64,000 nt of DNA from contig NZ_AWFD01000003.1 of the NCBI RefSeq assembly GCF_000682735.1, forward strand, positions 1 to 64,000, written 5' to 3'. Position numbers and translations under genes: made by a program. Under the pieces are notes generated by a model. It saw only the letters and a program-made list of their open reading frames with translations, searched no databases and was not told the DNA's origin. The stretch is from Hyphomonas sp. CY54-11-8 (lineage in GTDB: Bacteria; Pseudomonadota; Alphaproteobacteria; Caulobacterales; Hyphomonadaceae). Every line of letters starts with the position of its first letter. The first letter of the stretch is position 1. Shown here one piece after another: positions 9,897-18,424 of the stretch.

Positions 9897-11827
9897 GCAA
9901 GGGCTTCCATCCCGATCAGGAATTTTCCCGCCGCATGCTCATGGCAGGCGTTGGCGGCGGTGTTGTCTGGGCGGGCCTCGTGGCGCGCCTTTTCCAGCTG
10001 CAGATCCTGGAGGGCAAGAAGTACGACGAACTGGCCAACGAGAACCACATCAAGCTGGAACTCGCGCCACCACAGCGCGGGCGGATTCTCGACCGCTTCG
10101 GTAAGCCCCTCGCTTCGCACCGGCGGGCCGGCCGCGTCACTGTCATTCCGGAGCAGTTGAAAGACCCGGCTGCAACGATTGCCAGTATTCGCCAGCTGAT
10201 CGAACTGTCGGACGGGCAGGTCGAGCGCGTCATGGAAGACATCCGCCGCGCACGCCTCCGCCGGGCAGCGTTCCTGCCGGTCATTGTCGCAAACGAACTG
10301 TCCTATGAAGACTTCGCCCGGATGAATGTGCATGCGGTAGAGCTGCCGGGCGTGCAGGTCGAGATGGCACTCACGCGGTCCTATCCGCGCGGACGGGATT
10401 TCGCACACGTGCTGGGTTATGTGGCCCGGGCCAGCCAGGACGACCTGGAACGGCTGACCGAAGGCAAGACATCCGACGAAGCCACGACCATCGAACGGAT
10501 GTTCCGTCATCCGGACATGCGGACGGGCCGGCAAGGCATGGAGCGGTTCGCCGAGGAGTGGCTGCGCGGCAAGCCGGGCTTCAAGAAACTGGTCACCAAT
10601 GCCGCAGGCCGTGTCATCGATCAGATCCCGGATGAACGTCTTGCACCGGAAGCGGGCAAGGACCTGTTCATCACGATCGACATGGACCTGCAGCGTGTCG
10701 CGATTGAACGTTTCGAGGGCGAAAGCGGTGCAGCTGTCGTGGTCGATATCGAGAGCGGCGATATTCTCTCCATGGTCTCGACGCCGGCCTTCGATCCCAA
10801 TGATTTCGTGAACGGCATCTCGGGCACGGACTACGCTGCCCTGCGGGAAGATTCCCGGGCGCCGCTTTATCCGCGAGCCCATGGCGGTGTGTATCCGCCT
10901 GGCTCAACGTTCAAGATGGTCGTGGCGACAGCGGCCCTTGAGACCGGCGCGATCAAGCCGACCGACAAGGTGCACTGCAACGGCTACTACCATTTTGGGA
11001 ACCGGACCTGGCACTGCTGGAAAAAAGGCGGTCACGGGACGGTCGACCTGCATGGCGGCATCAAGGGGTCCTGCGACGTCTACTTCTATGAAGTCGCCCG
11101 CCGGGCCGGCGCGCAGGCGATTGCAGATACCGCCCGCAAGTTTGGTTTCGGGGAAGCCTGGTCGCTCGGCATGACCGGTGCCCGCAGCGGACTGGTTCCG
11201 GATCCGGAGTGGAAAATGCGCGCCCGGAAGGAGCCCTGGTACGAAGGCGAGACACTGAACTTCGGGATCGGTCAGGGGCAGCTAGGTGTGACGCCATTGC
11301 AGCTCGCCCTGATGACCGCGCGTATCGCAACAGAAGGACATTCCCTCAAGCCCAAGCTCATCGGTCTTGGTCCGAAAGATCCCGACGAGCATGTCCTAGA
11401 TGCGCATCTCGATGCCGAGATCATGAAGCTGATGAAGTCAGGCATGTATGGCGTGACGTCCGAATGGGGCGGCACCGCGCGCAGCTCTGGTGATCTGGGG
11501 CTGGGCGGCCCGCGCCTCGCTGGCAAGACGGGGACAGCGCAGGTTCGCCGCATCACGGCCGCTGAGCGCGCCACCGGTGTCCGCAAAGGCGAAGACATTG
11601 AACGTGAGCTGCGCGACCACGCCCTGTTCGTCGCCTACGCCCCGGCGGAAAATCCCAAATATGCGATCTCCGTGGTCGTGGAGCACGGGGAAGGCGGGTC
11701 GCGAACTGCAGCGCCGGTGGCCCGCGATATTCTGGCCCACGCCATCCGCACCAATAGCGGCCGTAAACCGGCATGGACGAAGAGCGCCTCCATCAAGCCA
11801 TCCGCTGATGAGGGCACGCCGACATGA
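9893..11827 (+). CDS. mrdA: penicillin-binding protein 2, elongasome transpeptidase
   Basis: This 644-residue class B penicillin-binding protein cross-links new peptidoglycan during elongation. It has an N-terminal membrane anchor (about 15-34), a dimerisation/pedestal region beginning with the conserved RGRILDRFGKPLA, and a transpeptidase domain. The catalytic motifs are STFK with nucleophile Ser338 (338-341), SCD (393-395; Asp in the third position is normal for PBP2) and KTGTAQ (545-550). It forms the polymerase/cross-linker pair with RodA, whose start overlaps its stop (ATGA at 11824-11827). The roughly 40-residue C-terminal tail is rich in Lys, Ser and Pro and is not part of the catalytic fold. 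Confidence 0.97.
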   Translation: MSKGFHPDQEFSRRMLMAGVGGGVVWAGLVARLFQLQILEGKKYDELANENHIKLELAPPQRGRILDRFGKPLASHRRAGRVTVIPEQLKDPAATIASIRQLIELSDGQVERVMEDIRRARLRRAAFLPVIVANELSYEDFARMNVHAVELPGVQVEMALTRSYPRGRDFAHVLGYVARASQDDLERLTEGKTSDEATTIERMFRHPDMRTGRQGMERFAEEWLRGKPGFKKLVTNAAGRVIDQIPDERLAPEAGKDLFITIDMDLQRVAIERFEGESGAAVVVDIESGDILSMVSTPAFDPNDFVNGISGTDYAALREDSRAPLYPRAHGGVYPPGSTFKMVVATAALETGAIKPTDKVHCNGYYHFGNRTWHCWKKGGHGTVDLHGGIKGSCDVYFYEVARRAGAQAIADTARKFGFGEAWSLGMTGARSGLVPDPEWKMRARKEPWYEGETLNFGIGQGQLGVTPLQLALMTARIATEGHSLKPKLIGLGPKDPDEHVLDAHLDAEIMKLMKSGMYGVTSEWGGTARSSGDLGLGGPRLAGKTGTAQVRRITAAERATGVRKGEDIERELRDHALFVAYAPAENPKYAISVVVEHGEGGSRTAAPVARDILAHAIRTNSGRKPAWTKSASIKPSADEGTPT

Positions 11828-13047
11828 GCCGTGATGGTAGCTTCAGCGGTTACAGCCGGGGGGAGGCGCGCACGCGCACCGCCCGTTCGCTCAATTTTGA
11901 CGGCACGTCTTCCGGCTTGCTTGGCAAGATGGCGCGGTTGCCGTGGGGAGTCATCCTGCTGATCGTCGCCATGGCGCTCATCGGCATCGCGATGCTTTAC
12001 TCTTCGACCTATACCAATCCGGCGGAGCAACATCTCTGGAAGCTCCAGCTGATCAGGTTCGTCATCTGCTTCGGCATCATGATCGCACTGGCGATGTTGC
12101 CGCTATCCTGGTGGATGAACCTGTCCTGGCTGGCCTATGCGGGCACGATCCTTCTCTTGCTGGCAGTGGAGTTCTTCGGCGTGACCGGGGGCGGGGCGCA
12201 ACGCTGGCTGAGGATCGGCCCGGTGGCTGTCCAGCCGTCGGAGTTTGCCAAGCTTGCGGTGATACTTGCGCTGGCCCGTTACTATCACGCCATGCTGGGC
12301 GCCAATGGCTCCCGTTTCCTCATTCACATCGGCGCAGCGGTCATCATCCTTATTCCAGCCGCGCTTGTCTTCCTGCAGCCTGACCTCGGAACCGCGCTGG
12401 CGATTGTCGCATCGGGCGGTGTGGTTGTGTTTCTGGCGGGCCTGTCCGGGCGGATTATACTGGCCGGGGCCGCCGCAGCAGCGGCGGCTGTCTGGCCGGT
12501 CTACCAGTTTGTTCTGGAGCCCTATCAGCGCGGACGGGTCGATACGTTCCTGGCGCAGCTTTTCGGGTCCAGCGGCGCATCGACATCGCTTGGCGAGAGT
12601 TACCAGATCGAGCAGGCGAAGATCGCCATCGGCGCAGGCGGGCTGAACGGCAAGGGCTGGCTGCAGGGAATTCAGTCCCAGCAGGATTATGTGCCCGAGC
12701 AGCACACCGACTTCATTCTCACCGTGATCGCCGAGGAATTCGGGTTTCTGGGCGCAACCGCCATCCTGATCGGCTTTGCGATCCTGCTCGGCTGGTCGCT
12801 CTATATCGCGTTCCAGTCTGCCAGCAATTTTGGCCGCTTCGCAGTGGCGGGGGCGACGGCGACGGTTGCCTTCTACGTTGTCTTCAACGTCGCCATGGTG
12901 CTTGGCCTGTTGCCTGTCGTGGGTATGCCGTTGCCTCTGATCTCATACGGTGGCACAGCCATGCTGACCGCGATGTCGTGTTTCGGCCTGATCCTTTCGG
13001 CCTATCTGCATCGCGACGATAAACTCAATACAACGGGGTTATTCTGA
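11824..13047 (+). CDS. rodA: peptidoglycan glycosyltransferase RodA
   Basis: This 407-residue SEDS-family protein polymerises lipid II into glycan strands with PBP2. About ten membrane helices are visible. Family blocks include WLRIGPVAVQPSEFAKLAVILALARYY (split here across a loop), FLQPDLGTALAI and YVPEQHTDFILTVIAEEFGFLG, and the C-terminal PLPLISYGGTAMLTAM signature, with the catalytic Asp of the long extracellular loop in HTDF. A roughly 40-residue basic cytoplasmic N-terminus precedes the first helix. It is the last gene of the shape operon. Confidence 0.97.
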   Translation: MSRDGSFSGYSRGEARTRTARSLNFDGTSSGLLGKMARLPWGVILLIVAMALIGIAMLYSSTYTNPAEQHLWKLQLIRFVICFGIMIALAMLPLSWWMNLSWLAYAGTILLLLAVEFFGVTGGGAQRWLRIGPVAVQPSEFAKLAVILALARYYHAMLGANGSRFLIHIGAAVIILIPAALVFLQPDLGTALAIVASGGVVVFLAGLSGRIILAGAAAAAAAVWPVYQFVLEPYQRGRVDTFLAQLFGSSGASTSLGESYQIEQAKIAIGAGGLNGKGWLQGIQSQQDYVPEQHTDFILTVIAEEFGFLGATAILIGFAILLGWSLYIAFQSASNFGRFAVAGATATVAFYVVFNVAMVLGLLPVVGMPLPLISYGGTAMLTAMSCFGLILSAYLHRDDKLNTTGLF

Positions 13048-13090
13048 CCCTGACGCAGCATATGGCGTTGATTTTTGTTTCTCCGCCTAT

Positions 13091-13106
13091 AGTTTCGCGC
13101 GAAACT
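13091..13106. promoter_or_regulatory. perfect 16-base palindrome
   Basis: AGTTTCGCGCGAAACT is a perfect palindrome, followed by TTTTT and then, about 10 bases on, by the transporter's ribosome-binding site. It could be an operator for the sodium-dependent transporter or a short terminator for the shape operon. The lack of a loop of unpaired bases makes the operator reading slightly better. Confidence 0.4.
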
Positions 13107-13128
13107 TTTTACCCTGGGGAGAGGGAAT

Positions 13129-14553
13129 ATGGCAACAATCGCCCGCAAGGCAGACACCTGGAGCTCGCGCTTCGGTTTTATCATGGCTGCCGTTGGTTCT
13201 TCGGTCGGACTCGGCAATTTCTGGCGGTTCCCATACACAGCCGGTGAGAATGGCGGCGGGGCGTTTATCCTCATCTACATCGCTTGCGTCGTGCTGATTG
13301 GTTTGCCTGTGCTGATGGCGGAATATGGCATGGGCCGGAAGTCCGGCATGTCCGCTGTTGAAGGCGTCGAGTCGCTCGCACGGGCTGAAAGCAAGAGCCA
13401 GAGCTGGGGCTTTGTCGGCTGGGTCGGTACGATTACGGCGACCTTCATCCTGTCCTTTTACATGGTGATTTCGGCCTGGCTGCTCGCCTTCGTGATCCAG
13501 GCCATGAAGAATGGCTTTGCGGGCATGGACGCTGCCGCATCCGGCACCAATTTTGCCAATGTCATCGGGCAGGGCGAGCATGCGCTGGCCTCGAAATGGT
13601 ACATGCTGGCACTGCTCGCCGCCTTCATCTTTGCCAATATCGCGATTGTCGGTCGTGGCGTGAAAGGGGGTATCGAGAAAGCTGCCAGCATCCTGATGCC
13701 GGCCTTCTTCGTGATCCTTCTGGTCATCGTCGGTTTCTCCCTGTCGCGCGGCAATGCCGGGGAAACCTTTGCCTTCCTGTTCCAGCCCAAATGGGAGGAT
13801 GTCGGCTTCAAGACCTTCCTCGAAGCAGTGGGGCAGGCCTTCTTCTCCATCGGCGTCGGTGTCGGCCTGATGATCACCTACGGCGCGTACCTCGACCGCG
13901 GTACGAACATCCCGCGTTCTTCCGTCATCATTGCAGGTTCTGACACGTTCGTGGCCCTGATTGCAGGCTTCGCGATCTTCCCGATCGTGTTCGCTGCAGG
14001 CCTCGACCCGGCAGGTGGCCCAAGCCTCTTCTTCGTCTCGATGCCGGTCGCGCTCGGCAATCTGGGGCCCATCGGCTACCTCATGTCGATCCTGTTCTTC
14101 GCGCTGGCCCTGTTTGCCGCCTTCACCTCTTCGATCTCGCTTCTGGAAGTTTCTGTTTCCTGGCTGGAGGAACGTCAGGGCGTAACCCGGATGGGCGCTG
14201 CGCTCGGCGTCGGCTTCATGCTCTGGCTGGTCGGGGCGGCCTATATCTTCTCGACCGAATATCTCGACTTCATGGACTTCATCACCGGCAATGTCCTGTT
14301 GCCGCTGGGCGGTCTGCTGGTGGCGATCTTTGCCGGCTGGGTCCTGTCGCGCGACATGCTGACCTCCGAGCTGGGCGAGGGCAACATCATGAATGTCTGG
14401 CGGTTCCTGATGCGCTGGTTCGTGCCGGCCTTTGTCGGCTTCGTCCTGTTCTTCGGCTTCTTCGACAAGATCCAGGACCAGTATCACGTCCAGCTGCCGG
14501 GCTTCCTGGAAGTCCTGCTGGGGCCGAACTACGAGCTGCCGCCAGTGGAGTAA
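13129..14553 (+). CDS. sodium-dependent neurotransmitter:sodium symporter-family transporter
   Basis: This 474-residue, roughly 11-12 helix protein is an NSS/SNF-family Na+-coupled importer, probably of an amino acid or related amine. The first helix carries the unwound substrate/Na+ motif SSVGLGNFWRFPYTAGENGGG (near 24-44), and helices 6 and 8 have the family's Gly/Ser-rich patterns. A strong ribosome-binding site (GGGGAGAGGG) precedes the ATG. It appears monocistronic, ending at an intrinsic terminator, and a perfect palindrome lies at its promoter. Substrate cannot be read from the sequence. Confidence 0.93.
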   Translation: MATIARKADTWSSRFGFIMAAVGSSVGLGNFWRFPYTAGENGGGAFILIYIACVVLIGLPVLMAEYGMGRKSGMSAVEGVESLARAESKSQSWGFVGWVGTITATFILSFYMVISAWLLAFVIQAMKNGFAGMDAAASGTNFANVIGQGEHALASKWYMLALLAAFIFANIAIVGRGVKGGIEKAASILMPAFFVILLVIVGFSLSRGNAGETFAFLFQPKWEDVGFKTFLEAVGQAFFSIGVGVGLMITYGAYLDRGTNIPRSSVIIAGSDTFVALIAGFAIFPIVFAAGLDPAGGPSLFFVSMPVALGNLGPIGYLMSILFFALALFAAFTSSISLLEVSVSWLEERQGVTRMGAALGVGFMLWLVGAAYIFSTEYLDFMDFITGNVLLPLGGLLVAIFAGWVLSRDMLTSELGEGNIMNVWRFLMRWFVPAFVGFVLFFGFFDKIQDQYHVQLPGFLEVLLGPNYELPPVE

Positions 14554-14612
14554 ATGGTCTCCGGCGGGCGCGTCCCGCACCATGAAGAACACCATGTATG
14601 AACCATGAATAA

Positions 14613-14646
14613 ACGGGCCCTCCACGCGGTGGAGGGCCCGTTTTTT
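14613..14646. terminator. intrinsic terminator, probably bidirectional
   Basis: A 12-base GC-rich stem (CGGGCCCTCCAC at 14614-14625 with GTGGAGGGCCCG at 14629-14640) and a 3-base loop are followed by six T residues. It separates the transporter gene from the convergent proline iminopeptidase gene, and the A-rich other flank would let it work on the minus strand too. Confidence 0.9.
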
Positions 14647-14667
14647 GTCATCCGGATGAGGCAGGCG

Positions 14668-15657
14668 TCAGACGCGGACCTTGGAGCCGTAGACGCCTGC
14701 AAAATGATCCGTTGCCTGAATCAGCTTGTCGACAATGCCGGGCTCCATGGACGAGTGGCCGGCATCCGGCACGATGTGAAGCTCGGCCTTGGGCCAGGCC
14801 TTGGACAGGGCCCAGGCCGTCGACAGCGGCGTCACCACATCATAGCGGCCGTGAACGATGACACCCGGAATGTCCTTCAGCTTTTTCGCGCACTGTTCCA
14901 GCAGCCAGTTGTCGCTGGCAAAGAAACCGCGATTGACGAAATAGTGGCATTCGATCCGGGCGAAGGCGTCGACAAAGTCATCTTCATTGAAGCGGGGCGG
15001 GGTGGTCAGCGGCCCCTTGATGGAGAGGGTTTCGCCCTCCCAGCGTGACCAGGCCCGGGCGGCTTCGATCCGCGACTGCCGGTCATCGCCCGTGAGCCGG
15101 CGATGGAAAGCCATCAGCAGGTCGTCGCGCTCGTCTTCCGGAATCGGGACGACGTAGCGATCATAGGCGTCCGGGAAGAGGCGGCTGGCGCCGCTTTGGT
15201 AAAACCATTGCACTTCCGGTTTCGAGACCAGGAAGATGCCACGCAATACTAATCCGAGAGTCCGCTCCGGATGAGTCACGCCATAGGCGAGTGACAGCGT
15301 CGATCCCCACGATCCGCCGAAGACAAGCCACTGACTGACGCCAACATGGTCACGCAGTGCCTCAATATCGTCCACCAGGTCCCAGGTGGTATTTTCTCGA
15401 AGTTCGGAATGTGGAGTGGAACGTCCACAACCGCGCTGATCGAACAGGAAGATCCGATAGCGCTCAGGGTCGAAAAACCTCCGCATTTCGGGGCTTGAGC
15501 CGCCTCCGGGGCCGCCGTGAAGCGCGATGACAGGCACGCCATTAGGGTTACCGGATTCTTCCCAGTAAATTTCGTGAATATCTGAAACGCGCAGCCGGCC
15601 GGAGCGCCGAGCCTCGTGTCTGGGATATAAAATGCGGCGGGGCGGGCGTCTATTCAT
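14668..15657 (-). CDS. pip: proline iminopeptidase
   Basis: This 329-residue alpha/beta-hydrolase of the S33 family releases N-terminal proline from peptides. The oxyanion/entry motif HGGPGGGSS (47-55), the DQRGCGRSTPH block and the nucleophile elbow GGSWGS with Ser116 are characteristic. The acid lies in GRYDVVTP and the catalytic His in DAGHSSMEP near the C-terminus. No signal peptide is seen, so it is cytoplasmic. AGGTGAAGAG precedes the ATG. It is divergent from the lipoprotein gene at 15769. Confidence 0.95.
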   Translation of the reverse strand: MNRRPPRRILYPRHEARRSGRLRVSDIHEIYWEESGNPNGVPVIALHGGPGGGSSPEMRRFFDPERYRIFLFDQRGCGRSTPHSELRENTTWDLVDDIEALRDHVGVSQWLVFGGSWGSTLSLAYGVTHPERTLGLVLRGIFLVSKPEVQWFYQSGASRLFPDAYDRYVVPIPEDERDDLLMAFHRRLTGDDRQSRIEAARAWSRWEGETLSIKGPLTTPPRFNEDDFVDAFARIECHYFVNRGFFASDNWLLEQCAKKLKDIPGVIVHGRYDVVTPLSTAWALSKAWPKAELHIVPDAGHSSMEPGIVDKLIQATDHFAGVYGSKVRV

Positions 15658-15768
15658 TCACTCTTCACCTAATTTCGTTCAAACTGCCGTCTGAGGTGGA
15701 CATGGTACCCGTCGTTACGTACAGAATATTACGTATTGGGGCCCAAACAGAATGCAGGTGGCTGTTTG

Positions 15769-16389
15769 ATGCGTAGCGTATTTCTGGGTGTATCCCTATG
15801 CCTTCTTGCAGGATGCGCAACCGTTTCCATGGTACCAGGTGAAGCTCTGGTGCAGGCGGGGCTTTCCCAAAACCAGTCCGCACTGCGCACGGCCTCCACG
15901 GAATATTGCGATAAGGCAGTTGATGCCGGCTGGGTGAAATCCAGTGGTGGATTGGCCGGGCTCGCAAACACGCTGATCAATGGCATCACCAATGACCAGG
16001 CCGAGGCCGACACCTATGCCGCCCGCATCGGCGCAGGGTCTGAAGCGCCGGCGCTCGTGCTCGCCCGCATCGTTTCCGACAGTCAGGCAGCACGGACCGG
16101 GTTGGGCGAAGTCAGCCGCGAAGCCCATACGTTGCTTCAGGAAACCGGCGCCCACACCGCGACCCGCGCCGACGTGATGAGCTATGAGCGCGCACTCGTC
16201 CGTGCCCAGATGGCTTACCGCAGCTTCCAGAGTGCGCTTGGCGAAGTGTCCGCCCGTTCTGACATGGATATCGACACCGCACCGGTCGACAAGGAACTCG
16301 ATGCGTTTGAAGACGTCATCGACAATGCGCGTGAAACGGCAGACCAGCTGGCCGACAAATACGCGTCCGTGAATTCCGCAAAATCCTGA
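15769..16389 (+). CDS. predicted lipoprotein of unknown function
   Basis: This 206-residue protein has a short signal peptide ending in the lipobox LLAGC, so Cys16 would be lipidated. The mature part is mostly helical and acidic, with Ala-rich segments and no recognisable domain. An upstream in-frame ATG at 15736 would spoil the signal peptide, hence the start chosen here. The promoter region has two TACGTA repeats (15716-15721 and 15730-15735). It may be an envelope protein or a regulator of envelope homeostasis, but nothing in the sequence defines its role. Confidence 0.7.
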   Translation: MRSVFLGVSLCLLAGCATVSMVPGEALVQAGLSQNQSALRTASTEYCDKAVDAGWVKSSGGLAGLANTLINGITNDQAEADTYAARIGAGSEAPALVLARIVSDSQAARTGLGEVSREAHTLLQETGAHTATRADVMSYERALVRAQMAYRSFQSALGEVSARSDMDIDTAPVDKELDAFEDVIDNARETADQLADKYASVNSAKS

Positions 16390-16413
16390 TCGCAGCCAAC
16401 CTGTTCGCTGCCT

Positions 16414-16776
16414 TCAGTCTGACGCCCTGAGGCTGCCGATGGCAGCCAGTCCCCAACCTGCCAGCAAGGAAACGCCGCCGATCGGGGTAATGGCCCCGAA
16501 CCAGCGCGGCGCGCCGAGTGCCATTGCGTAGAGCGTGCCGGCGAAGATGCAGGCGCCGATGACCATGCACCAGCCGCCAGTGCGGACAAGACCGCCACGG
16601 ACAGACAAGGCGATGGCCAGTGCCGCCGCTGCATGGGGCAGCGCGTACAGCGTCGCCGTATGCCACCACTCGGTTCCTTCAGGTGTCAGGACGCCTTCCA
16701 GGGCGTGCGCGCCAAATGCGCCGAGGGCGACCCCGCAGAAGCCGATCAGCGCTGCGAAGGCCGCAAGCCGGTTCAA
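16414..16776 (-). CDS. DUF423 family membrane protein
   Basis: This 120-residue protein has four hydrophobic segments. It shows the DUF423/YgdD pattern: an N-terminal Gly-rich helix ending in GAFGAHAL, then WWHTATLYALPHAAAAL and a final GGVSLLAGW helix. The family is widespread in proteobacteria without a settled function; it sits in the inner membrane. The start overlaps the thioesterase stop by four bases (16773-16776), so the two are translated together. Confidence 0.85.
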   Translation of the reverse strand: MNRLAAFAALIGFCGVALGAFGAHALEGVLTPEGTEWWHTATLYALPHAAAALAIALSVRGGLVRTGGWCMVIGACIFAGTLYAMALGAPRWFGAITPIGGVSLLAGWGLAAIGSLRASD

Positions 16777-17201
16777 GCGGGCACATCCTTCCGGGGCAGG
16801 GCGTAGGTGACGACCGCATGGCTGGATGGCTTGGTTGCACCTTCCACGCGCACGTCCACATCCATGACGGCCAGCGTCTGCCCGATCTTCATGATGCGCG
16901 CGTCTGCAAGCACGACATCGCCGATGCAGGGACGCAAGAAACTCATGTTCAGGCTGCTGGTCACGGCCATGGGCTCCAGTCCGGTCACGGTCATGACGGC
17001 GAAGTAGGACGCCGTGTCGACCAGGGACATCTGTGTCGGTCCGGAAATATAGCCGCCAGGACGCAGATTCGTCTTGTCGGCTCTTAGTCGCACCACGGCG
17101 CGGCCTTCCACCATCTCCACGATTTCCGTGCGCACCGACTGGCCTTCAAAGGCTTGGCGCAGGAATGTGTTGGCTTCCTCCGGATTCATTTTACAGGACA
17201 T
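16773..17201 (-). CDS. hotdog-fold acyl-CoA thioesterase (PaaI-like)
   Basis: This 142-residue protein fits the 4HBT/PaaI-like hotdog fold: a helix with SGPTQMSLVDTASYFAVM (the hotdog sausage with the usual Asp) and the strand block SSLNMSFLRPCIGDVVLADARIMKIG. It probably hydrolyses an aromatic or fatty acyl-CoA. The ATG at 17201 follows GGGAGG with good spacing. It is co-transcribed with the DUF423 gene and divergent from the gene at 17306. Confidence 0.8.
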   Translation of the reverse strand: MSCKMNPEEANTFLRQAFEGQSVRTEIVEMVEGRAVVRLRADKTNLRPGGYISGPTQMSLVDTASYFAVMTVTGLEPMAVTSSLNMSFLRPCIGDVVLADARIMKIGQTLAVMDVDVRVEGATKPSSHAVVTYALPRKDVPA

Positions 17202-17305
17202 AGTGCCTCCCTCGCGTCACCCCTTGTCGCCGGGGTTTCCCTCGTACACCCTAGCTTGCATGACGAGCCCGCCAAGAGGTCACCCAGAGGAAGGAAGTGC
17301 GAACA

Positions 17306-18418
17306 ATGCTCACCGCCGGAGATGAATATCCAATCCACCAGACACCGGAGCCGGTCGCTTTTTCCGGATCCGACCGGAACTTCTACGACCGGTACTTCTA
17401 CAATGGCTATTCCTCTGACGGATCGGTGTTCTTCGCTGCGGCGATGGGGGTCTACCCGCACCTGAACATCATCGATGGATCGGTGTCCGTGCTTCACAAT
17501 GGCAAGCAGAGCTCGGTCTTCTTTTCGCGTCCGCTGAACATGGAGCGGATGGACACATATATCGGCGGCATGTCGGTGGAAGTGCTGGAGCCGCTGAAGC
17601 GTATCCGCCTGAAGCTGGAAGAGACCGAAGGCATCGCGCTCGACGTGGAATTCACCGGCCGGGCCTTCCCGGTCGAGGAGCCGCGCTTCACCCGCCGCCA
17701 GGGGCCGCGGATGCTGATGGACCTGACGCGCATGACGCAGAACGGGCAATGGTCCGGCAAGCTGCGGATTGACGGCAAGGAAATCGAGGTCAATCCCGAC
17801 AGCTGGTCCGGGACGCGGGACCGGTCCTGGGGCGTCCGCCCCATCGGGGCCCAGGACACCCAGCCACTGATCCCGCCGCTCGAGCCGCAATTCTACTGGA
17901 TCTGGACACCGACAAATTTCGCGAACCAGGCGCTCTATTTCCACGTCAATGACGATGGCGAAGGGGAGGCGTGGAACAAGCGCGCTGTCCTGGCTGCGGA
18001 TGGCGCGAAACATGGCGAGCACCTGCATCTCGACGATGCGCAGATGGACGTGACCTATGCGCCGGGTACGCGCCGCATGGCGAAAGCGCGCCTCAGCATG
18101 AATGACCGTCAGGGCAGTCCGTATACGGTGGACTTCGAGCCCATGGGCACCTTCCTGATGCGCGGCATCGGATACGGCCACGCCAAGTACAAGCATGGCA
18201 TGAGCCATGGCGACCAGCTGGTCGTCGAGCGCGAAGACATGGACCCGAATGCACCGTGGAACATCCCGGAGAATCTGCACATCCAGGAAATCGTCCGGGC
18301 GAAGCTTTCCGGCCCCGGTGGCCAGACTTCCGAAGGGATTGGCGCGTTCGAGCAGCTGTTCATGGGGCCGCACAAGCCGAGCGGCTTCAAGTCCATGCTC
18401 GACGGCGCAGGCGAATAG
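17306..18418 (+). CDS. conserved protein of unknown function, lipocalin/AttH-like in appearance
   Basis: This 370-residue soluble protein has no signal peptide. The sequence is beta-strand rich with many aromatic residues and a striking conserved-looking segment SGTRDRSWGVRP (about 167-178), similar to proteins of the hydroxyneurosporene synthase/AttH-type double-lipocalin fold that bind hydrophobic substrates such as terpenoids or steroids. That assignment is from pattern memory and is not secure. The ATG at 17306 is preferred over the GTG at 17297 because the AGGAAGG site is too close to the GTG. The gene neighbours a thioesterase and an esterase, which is compatible with lipid metabolism. 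Confidence 0.6.
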   Translation: MLTAGDEYPIHQTPEPVAFSGSDRNFYDRYFYNGYSSDGSVFFAAAMGVYPHLNIIDGSVSVLHNGKQSSVFFSRPLNMERMDTYIGGMSVEVLEPLKRIRLKLEETEGIALDVEFTGRAFPVEEPRFTRRQGPRMLMDLTRMTQNGQWSGKLRIDGKEIEVNPDSWSGTRDRSWGVRPIGAQDTQPLIPPLEPQFYWIWTPTNFANQALYFHVNDDGEGEAWNKRAVLAADGAKHGEHLHLDDAQMDVTYAPGTRRMAKARLSMNDRQGSPYTVDFEPMGTFLMRGIGYGHAKYKHGMSHGDQLVVEREDMDPNAPWNIPENLHIQEIVRAKLSGPGGQTSEGIGAFEQLFMGPHKPSGFKSMLDGAGE

Positions 18419-18424
18419 GGCGGA

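Noticed and set aside
10890-11080. Asp instead of Asn in the third position of the SxN motif of PBP2 as a defect
   Set aside because: S-x-D is the usual form in PBP2 proteins, so the enzyme is expected to be active.
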